The position numbers and the translations under genes are program-made. The notes beneath the pieces are model-generated. The model had not been told where the DNA came from, did not search any database, and saw nothing but the letters and a program-made list of their open reading frames with translations. A stretch of 64,000 nt of DNA from Paracoccus methylarcula (lineage in GTDB: Bacteria > Pseudomonadota > Alphaproteobacteria > Rhodobacterales > Rhodobacteraceae), in the NCBI RefSeq assembly GCF_003007735.2, contig NZ_PXNQ02000011.1:62001-126000 (forward strand), given 5' to 3'. Below, piece by piece: positions 56,937-64,000 of the stretch; within the stretch, counting starts at the first letter, position 1; the number at the start of each line of letters is the position of its first letter.

Positions 56937-57854
56937 ATGCTTCGCTTCATCCTCAAGCGATTGGGCCTGGCGCTTCTTGTCGCGCTCACCGTTTCCTTCA
57001 TCAGCTTCAGCCTGCTGTTCCTCGCGGGTGATCCGGCAATCGCCATCGCGGGCGAAAGTGCCAATGCCAAGGATATCCAGGCGATCCGCGAGCTTTACGG
57101 CTTCGACCGGCCGATGCTGGTGCAATATGCCGACTGGCTGTGGAACGCGCTGCGCTTCGATTTCGGGCAAAGCTATTACTTCAAGTTGCCCGTCGCCGAC
57201 CTGATCGCGGAACGGCTGTCGGTCACAATGACGCTCGGAGTCTGCGGCATCCTGTTCGCGCTGCTGACCGCCGTGCCGCTTGGCGTGATCGCGGCGATCC
57301 GCCCCAATTCGCTGATCGACCGGATCGCCCTGTTCCTGTCGGTCGCCGGACAGGCCATGCCCAGCTTCTGGTTCGGGCTGATCCTGATCGTGGTCTTTGC
57401 CATCCAGCTAGGCTGGCTGCCCGCCTCCGGCGCGTCGAGCTGGCAGCATTTCATCATGCCGACAGTGGTGCTGGGCTATTACGCCATGCCCGCGATCATG
57501 CGGCTGACGCGGGCCGGGATGCTGGAGGTGCTGTCGGCGGATTATATCCGCACCGCCCGCGCCAAGGGCGCGCCCGAAGGCCGGGTGCTGTTCAAGCATG
57601 CGCTGCGCAACGCGATCATCCCGGTCGTCTCGTTGGCGGCGGTGCAGATGGGCTTCATGCTGGGCGGCTCGATCGTGGTCGAGTCGATCTTCGCGCTGCA
57701 TGGCGCGGGTTATCTTGCCTGGGAATCGATCGGGCGCAACGACCTGCCCACCGTGCAGGCGCTGATCCTCGTCTTCGCGCTGTTCTATATCGTCTTCACC
57801 TTTCTGGCCGATGTGCTGAACGCCTGGCTGGATCCCCGCATGAGGAGCGCCTGA
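56937..57854 (+). CDS. Peptide-type ABC transporter permease (DppB-like)
   Basis: The 305-residue permease has six predicted membrane helices and the cytoplasmic EAA-type loop ADYIRTARAKGAPEGRVLFK near residue 200. The N terminus FILKRLGLALLVALTVSFIS is typical of DppB/GsiC. It is followed 1 nt later by the second permease. Confidence 0.94.
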   Translation: MLRFILKRLGLALLVALTVSFISFSLLFLAGDPAIAIAGESANAKDIQAIRELYGFDRPMLVQYADWLWNALRFDFGQSYYFKLPVADLIAERLSVTMTLGVCGILFALLTAVPLGVIAAIRPNSLIDRIALFLSVAGQAMPSFWFGLILIVVFAIQLGWLPASGASSWQHFIMPTVVLGYYAMPAIMRLTRAGMLEVLSADYIRTARAKGAPEGRVLFKHALRNAIIPVVSLAAVQMGFMLGGSIVVESIFALHGAGYLAWESIGRNDLPTVQALILVFALFYIVFTFLADVLNAWLDPRMRSA

Positions 57855-57855
57855 G

Positions 57856-58746
57856 ATGACGGCCCTTCCCGATATCGCCGAGATCACCGGCCCGACGCCC
57901 GGCCAGCAATTGCGCAAGCGCATGTTCGGCCATCAGGGCTTCATGATCGGGGCGATCTTCCTGGCGCTGCTGGTGCTGGTCGCGATCCTCGCGCCGGTGC
58001 TGGCTCCGCATGATCCCTATGCCCAAAGCCTTGGCGACCGGATGGTGCGACCGGTCTTCATGGGCGGAACATGGGAGCATCCGCTCGGCACCGACCATCT
58101 CGGCCGCGATTACCTGTCGCGGCTGATCTATGGCGCCCAGATCTCGCTGCTGATCGGGGCGATTGCGGCGCTGATCTCGGGGCTGATCGGCACCACGCTC
58201 GGGATCGCCGCAGGATATTTCGGCGGGCGCGTCGATGCGGTGGTGACCTTTCTCATCAATGTCCGGCTGGCGATGCCGGTGGTGCTGGTCGCGCTGGCTG
58301 TCGTGGCGATCCTCGGCGGGTCGCTGAACGTGGTGATCGGGGTTCTGGGCCTGCTGCTGTGGGACCGCTTCGCCGTCGTCATGCGCGCCTCGACATTGCA
58401 GATCCGCAACCGCGAATTCGTCGCAGCCGCCCGCGCCATCGGCTGCTCGACCCCGCGCATCCTGCTGTCGGAAATCCTGCCCAACATTCTCAACAACCTG
58501 ATCGTCGTGGTCACCCTGGAAATGGCCCATGCGATCCTGCTGGAAGCCGCCCTGTCCTTCCTTGGCCTCGGCGTGCAGCCACCGACACCAAGCTGGGGGC
58601 TGATGGTGTCCGAGGGCAAGAACATGATGCTGTTCGAGCCATGGCTGGTGCTGATCCCCGGTGCGGTGCTGTTCTTGCTGGTGCTGGCGATCAACCTGAT
58701 GGGTGACGGGCTGCGCGACGTGACCGCGCCCGAAAACCGCAATTGA
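57856..58746 (+). CDS. Peptide-type ABC transporter permease (DppC-like)
   Basis: The 296-residue permease has an N-terminal cytoplasmic stretch, the OppC motif PHDPYAQSLGDRMVRP, HPLGTDHLGRDYLSRLIYGA, and the EAA loop REFVAAARAIGCSTPRILLS. It pairs with the preceding DppB-like subunit. Confidence 0.94.
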   Translation: MTALPDIAEITGPTPGQQLRKRMFGHQGFMIGAIFLALLVLVAILAPVLAPHDPYAQSLGDRMVRPVFMGGTWEHPLGTDHLGRDYLSRLIYGAQISLLIGAIAALISGLIGTTLGIAAGYFGGRVDAVVTFLINVRLAMPVVLVALAVVAILGGSLNVVIGVLGLLLWDRFAVVMRASTLQIRNREFVAAARAIGCSTPRILLSEILPNILNNLIVVVTLEMAHAILLEAALSFLGLGVQPPTPSWGLMVSEGKNMMLFEPWLVLIPGAVLFLLVLAINLMGDGLRDVTAPENRN

Positions 58747-58757
58747 GGGGACCAGAC

Positions 58758-59755
<998 letters not shown>

Positions 59756-59759
<4 letters not shown>

Positions 59760-60735
59760 CCGGCAATCCCGTTCTGGAACTGAAGAACGTCTCCAAGACC
59801 TACACGGTCAAGCAGGGGATTTTCGGTCAGCCGCGCCCCTTGCGGGCCTTGAACGATGTCTCGCTCAGTCTCGGGCGCGGCGAAGTGCTGGGGCTCGTCG
59901 GCGAATCCGGCTGCGGCAAATCCACGCTCGCCAAGATCCTGCTGGGGCTGGAGGCGCCGACCGAGGGGCAGGTCCTGGTCGATGGCCAGGCGCTTGCCAC
60001 GCAGGACCGCATCGCCCTGTCGCGGCGCATCCAGCCGATCTTCCAGGACCCCTATTCCTCGCTGAACCCGCGCAAGAGCATCGAGGATATCGTCAGCCTG
60101 CCCCTTCGCGTCCATCGCATCGGTGACGCTGCCAGCCGGCAAAAGAAGGTGCGCGAGATGCTGGATATCGTCGGCCTGCCCTCGCGGGTGGCGCGCAGCT
60201 ATCCAAGCCAGATGTCGGGCGGTCAGCGCCAGCGCGTCGCCATCGCCCGCGCATTGATCATGAATCCCGAGATTGTCATCTGTGACGAGCCGACCTCGGC
60301 GCTGGATGTCTCGGTGCAGTCGCAGATCCTTAACCTGCTGGGCGATCTGCGGCAGGAATTCGGCCTGACCTACCTGTTCATCAGCCACAACCTTGCCGTG
60401 GTCGAGCATCTCGCGACCCGCGTGGCGGTGATGTATCTGGGCCGGATCGTGGAAGAGGCCAGCGTGGCCACCCTGTTCGAAGAGGCGCGCCATCCCTATT
60501 CCCGCGCCCTGCTGGAATCGGTGCTGACCCCTGATCCCGGCCTCGGCGTGCCCGACACACAACTTGGCGCGGCTATCCCAATCCGATCTCTCCCCCCTCG
60601 GGCTGCGCCTTCCATCCGCGTTGCGCGAAAGCGATGCCGCATTGCGCGCAGATTGCGCCCAGCCCCATCGCGACGCCGGATGGCCATGTCGAATGCCATC
60701 TTTACGACGACACGCCCACACGGGCGGCAAGCTGA
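59756..60735 (+). CDS. Peptide-type ABC transporter ATPase (DppF-like), frameshifted at its C terminus
   Basis: The second ATPase has Walker A LVGESGCGKSTLAKILLGLE, signature QMSGGQRQRVAIARALIMNP and Walker B IVICDEPTSALDVSVQ. The frame breaks near 60572 (GCGGCTATCCC lacks a C). Restoring it gives the family tail AYPNPISPPSGCAFHPRC and a normal 326-residue protein ending at 60735. As read, the frame instead runs on into gamma-glutamyltransferase sequence, creating a false fusion. Confidence 0.9.
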
Positions 60736-60746
60736 GGATCCCGCCC

Positions 60747-62320
60747 ATGACATCATCACTGTCCCGCACGCAAACGGTGCGCAAAACGGTCGTGGAAACA
60801 CCGCGAGGCGTGGTGGCCGCGCAGAACTCCCGCGCGGCGCAGGCCGGGGCCGAGGTCCTGGCGGCCGGGGGAAACGCGGTCGATGCCGCCGTCGCCGTCT
60901 CCTTTGCCATCGGCGTGCTCGAACCCTGGATGAGCGGCCCCGCAGGCGGCGGCGGGATGATGCTGTGGCATGCCGGCACGGGCGAGGCCGAGGTGTTGTT
61001 CTACGGCATGCGCTCACCCGCGGCGCTCGATCCGGCGGATTATCCGCTGGCGGGCAGCGGCAAGGCCAGCGACCTGTTTCCATGGGACGCGGTCGAGGGC
61101 GACAGGAACATTCGCGGCGCGACAGCGGTGGCGGTTCCGGGCGCGTTGATGGCATCGGACAGGCCCATGCCCGCCATGGCCGCCTGCCATGGCGCGACTT
61201 GCTGGCCCCCGCCATCGGCTTCGCGCGCGAGGGGCTGCCGGTGGACTGGTATGCATCGCTGATGATCGCCTCGGCCACCCGCGCATTGGCGGATGACGCG
61301 GATGCCGCCGCGATGTTCCTGGAGGACGGGCGATGGCCGACCATCGTGGGCTGGACCAGCACCGCGGGCAAGACCATCGCCATGGACGCCATGGCCGCGA
61401 CCCTGGCCGAGATCGCCGAGAAGGGTGCGCGGGAATTCTATGACGGCGATGTCGGGGCCGCGCTGGCCGCCGATATTAGAGCCAAGGGCGGCAGCCTGTC
61501 GCATGACGACCTGCGCGCCTATCGCGCCGAGTTCCAGCAACCCCTGTCCTTCGCGCGTGGCGATGCGCGCTATCATGTCACCCCGCATCTGACGGCTGGC
61601 CCGACCTTCCGCGATGCCATGGACGCATTGCCGCCCCTGTCCGGAGAACCCGGGCCGGATGCCTACTTGGCCTATGCCGACGCATTGAAAGCGGCCTATC
61701 GAAAACGGCTGGCGGGGATGGGAGACGACGGCGAAAGCCCCGAGGCGCCGGGCTGCACCACGCATTTCTCGATCGTGGATCGCGACGGCAACATGGTGGC
61801 GATGACCCAGACCCTGCTCTCGGCCTTTGGATCGCATGTCGTGTCACCCTCAACCGGGCTGCTTCTGAACAACGGGATCATGTGGTTCGATCCGGTGCCG
61901 GGCAGGCCCAACTCGCTGGCTCCGGGTAAGCGCTGCCTGATGAATATCTGCCCCGTGATCGGCGAGTCCGGCCCGCGCCGCTTCGCCCTTGGCGCCTCGG
62001 GCGGGCGCAAGATCGTCGGCGCGGTGGCCCAGCTCTCGTCATTCGTGGCCGATTTCGGCATGGGGCTGGAGGACGCGTTCCACCAGGGCCGCATCGATAT
62101 GTCCGGCGGCGATATGGTGACCGTGGACGACGCCCTGCCCCAGCATGTCCAGGACGCGCTGGCCGCACGCCACGCCACCACCCCGTTCCGCCGGACGGTG
62201 TTCCCCTATGCCTTCGCCTGCCCCGCAGGTGTCATGCGCGACGGGGAAACCAATAGCGGCTGCACCGAGATCATGTCGCCATGGGGCGATGCCATCACCG
62301 AACCGGAGACTCTCGCATGA
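60747..62320 (+). CDS. Gamma-glutamyltransferase family protein, frameshifted
   Basis: This Ntn-hydrolase has [20 protein letters not shown] at the start, [20 protein letters not shown], and the autocleavage threonine in [20 protein letters not shown]. Its glycines [13 protein letters not shown] follow. The N terminus lacks a signal peptide, so it is probably cytoplasmic, unlike E. coli Ggt. The frame breaks near 61145 (GGCGCGTTGAT lacks a G); restoring it reads [20 protein letters not shown] and gives 524 residues. Its stop overlaps the M20 peptidase start. Confidence 0.88.
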
Positions 62321-63690
62321 CCCGCGACACCGCCCTTGCCGCTTCCGAGCAGTATTTCGACAGCGGAGATTTCCAGTCCGACCTCGCGGCACTGGTCGAA
62401 TACCAGACCGAAAGCCAGAACCCCGACCAACGCCCGGAACTCTACCGCTACCTTGAGCAGGCGATGCTTCCCCGGCTCGAAGCGGCCGGGTTCAGCTGCA
62501 GCATCCACGACAATCCCGACCCCAATGGCGGCCCGCTGCTGATCGGCGAGCGGATCGAGGATCCCGCGCTTCGGACCGTGCTGACCTATGGCCATGGCGA
62601 CGTGATCCGCGCCCAGACCGAGCAATGGCGCGACGGCCTGCACCCGTTCCGCCTGATCGAGGAGGGAGACCGCCTTTACGGTCGCGGCACCGCCGACAAC
62701 AAGGTGCAGCACCTGATCAATATCGCCGCGCTGGAAGCGGTGATCGCGGCGCGCGGCAAGCTTGGCTTCAATGTCAGGATCGTGCTTGAGATGTCGGAAG
62801 AGACCGGCTCGGCCGGGCTGCCAGAGTTCTTTCGCGCCCATAAGGATGAATTGGCGGCGGATGTGCTGATCGCCTCGGACGGCCCCCGGCTGCAACCGGA
62901 TCGGCCAACGCTGTTCATGGGCTCGCGCGGGGGGATCAGCTTCGATCTGGAACTCGAGCTGCGCGACGGCGCGCATCATTCCGGCAATTGGGGCGGGCTG
63001 CTGGCCGATCCGGCAATGATCCTGTCCCATGCGCTGGCCTCGATCTGCGACCGGCGCGGGCAGATCCAGATCCCCGAATGGCGCCCCGACAGCCTGACCC
63101 CGGCGATCCGCGAGGCGCTGAAGGACCTGCCGGTCGAGGATGGCGACGGGCCTGCGGTCGATACCGATTGGGGAGAGGAGAGCCTGACCCCCGCCGAATG
63201 CGTCTATGGCTGGAACAGTTTCGCGATCCTCGCGATGACCTCCGGCGTTCCCGAGGCGCCGGTGAATGCGATCTCGGCCAAGGCGAGGGCAACCTGCCAG
63301 CTGCGCTATGTCGTCGGCACCGATCCCGACGACATCCTGCCCGCGCTGCGCCGTCACCTGGACAGGCACGGGTTCAAGGCGGTGCAAATCCGCCCCCATG
63401 ACCGCGGCTTCTTCCGGGCGACGCGGCTGGATCCGGATCACGAATGGGTCCGCTTCGCCATCGCCTCGCTGGAGCGCACATCGGGCAAATCCCCGCATGT
63501 CCTGCCGAATCTCGCGGGTTCGCTGCCCAATGACAGTTTCACCGATATCCTCGGCCTGCCGACCATCTGGGTGCCGCATTCCTATCGCGGCTGCTCGCAG
63601 CACGCCCCGGACGAGCATGTGCTGAAACCGCTCTGCCGCGACGCGCTGCGGGGCATGGCCGGGCTGTGGTGGGATATCGGCGAGATGTGA
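62317..63690 (+). CDS. M20-family metallopeptidase
   Basis: The 457-residue enzyme has the metal ligands of the M20 di-zinc peptidases: [30 protein letters not shown] and the catalytic [11 protein letters not shown], with the last His in [10 protein letters not shown]. It would hydrolyse a small peptide or N-acyl amino acid brought in by the upstream transporter. The ATG at 62317 overlaps the gamma-glutamyltransferase stop. The terminator repeat copy 3 follows 30 nt after its stop. Confidence 0.9.
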   Translation: MTRDTALAASEQYFDSGDFQSDLAALVEYQTESQNPDQRPELYRYLEQAMLPRLEAAGFSCSIHDNPDPNGGPLLIGERIEDPALRTVLTYGHGDVIRAQTEQWRDGLHPFRLIEEGDRLYGRGTADNKVQHLINIAALEAVIAARGKLGFNVRIVLEMSEETGSAGLPEFFRAHKDELAADVLIASDGPRLQPDRPTLFMGSRGGISFDLELELRDGAHHSGNWGGLLADPAMILSHALASICDRRGQIQIPEWRPDSLTPAIREALKDLPVEDGDGPAVDTDWGEESLTPAECVYGWNSFAILAMTSGVPEAPVNAISAKARATCQLRYVVGTDPDDILPALRRHLDRHGFKAVQIRPHDRGFFRATRLDPDHEWVRFAIASLERTSGKSPHVLPNLAGSLPNDSFTDILGLPTIWVPHSYRGCSQHAPDEHVLKPLCRDALRGMAGLWWDIGEM

Positions 63691-63720
63691 TCGCTCCGGC
63701 AGGACTGCGAAGCAAGGTTT

Positions 63721-63788
63721 GCGTCCCGCGATGGCCGGGGGCGCTTCGCCCCCCGGACCCCCAGAGAATATTTGCATGAAGAAGAAGG
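63721..63788 (+). repeat. Intergenic terminator repeat, copy 3
   Basis: GCGTCCCGCGATGGCC, a GGGGGCGCTTCGCCCCC hairpin, GGACCCCC and AATATTTGCATGAAGAAGAAG. It is nearly identical to copy 1 in reverse orientation and lies in the sense direction after the M20 gene. Confidence 0.8.
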
Positions 63789-63888
63789 TAAACTCAGGAC
63801 CCGGCGACGGAGTCCATCTGAGCGGACTGCCCCGCCACGATCTCGAATCACTGGCGAACAAAGCCCATAGCTGCTAAATATGGTGGCA

Positions 63889-64000
63889 TGAACAGCCATG
63901 CCCGCAATATCCGCCCGGTCATCCGTCAATTGGACGAGGCCACCGCCAACCGCATCGCGGCGGGCGAGGTGGTGGAGCGGCCCGCTTCGGCGGTCAAGGA
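63889..64000 (+). CDS. mutL: DNA mismatch repair protein MutL, 3' part outside window
   Basis: The first 37 residues contain the GHKL ATPase motif I of MutL: IRQLDEATANRIAAGEVVER, then PASAVK. The chosen ATG gives MNSHARNIRPVIRQL. The rest of the gene lies beyond the window. Confidence 0.92.

Overview
The window is high-GC alphaproteobacterial chromosome, most likely from the Rhodobacteraceae/Paracoccaceae (Paracoccus-like). This rests on gene content and local order: an ispDF fusion type, a CcmE-holin-muramidase-CcmF-CcmH neighbourhood, DUF3572, a short PutA, an FMN riboswitch in front of a RibH2-type lumazine synthase, and intergenic terminator repeats ending in a GAAGAAG tail. I see no IS element, prophage, CRISPR array, tRNA or rRNA. 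Most operons are joined by 4-nt ATGA or GTGA overlaps.

Layout. 1-8 kb: partial GMC oxidoreductase, putA, a small membrane protein with a VWA (CoxE-like) protein, dacB, nadD. 8-10 kb: a diguanylate cyclase with an H-NOX-associated domain, translationally coupled to an H-NOX-like protein that lacks the haem ligands, and DUF3572. 10-17.5 kb: DUF983, NUDIX, enoyl-CoA hydratase, then ccmE/ccmF/ccmH with a muramidase-holin pair (resembling the gene-transfer-agent release genes of Rhodobacter) between ccmE and ccmF, and murI. 17.6-22 kb: fused indolepyruvate oxidoreductase and a divergent LysR gene sharing a palindromic operator. 22-29.6 kb: a candidate sRNA, purL-ispDF-pgpA-pncC, metZ, folE2. 29.7-33.8 kb: valine catabolic operon, then two paralogous small exported proteins. 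33.8-36 kb: iron-type ADH and FMN-riboswitch-controlled ribH. 35.9-44.7 kb: a TctD/TctE-like two-component system with its own periplasmic binding protein, divergent from tctCBA-atuA-DUF4387-abrB. 44.8-54.4 kb: gpt, a PRC-barrel protein, ppiD-trpE, an aminotransferase, an acidic Pro/Glu-rich protein, trpG-trpD-ung. 54.4-63.7 kb: IclR regulator divergent from a dipeptide-type ABC transporter, gamma-glutamyltransferase and M20 peptidase operon. The start of mutL ends the window.

Data quality. At least ten conserved genes (ccmF, ispDF, metZ, folE2, the response regulator, the PRC-barrel gene, the aminotransferase, the Pro/Glu-rich protein, an ABC ATPase and the gamma-glutamyltransferase) are each broken by one 1- or 2-nt deletion. 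In each case restoring the base(s) gives a continuous reading frame. The pattern, including essential genes, looks like base-calling or assembly deletions rather than gene decay. Gene spans given here join both halves.

Most interesting: the haem-less H-NOX/diguanylate cyclase pair, the TctCBA-AtuA-DUF4387-AbrB module with its three-gene sensor, the lysis pair inside the cytochrome c maturation locus, and the orientation-specific terminator repeat, whose tail also occurs inside the pgpA coding sequence.
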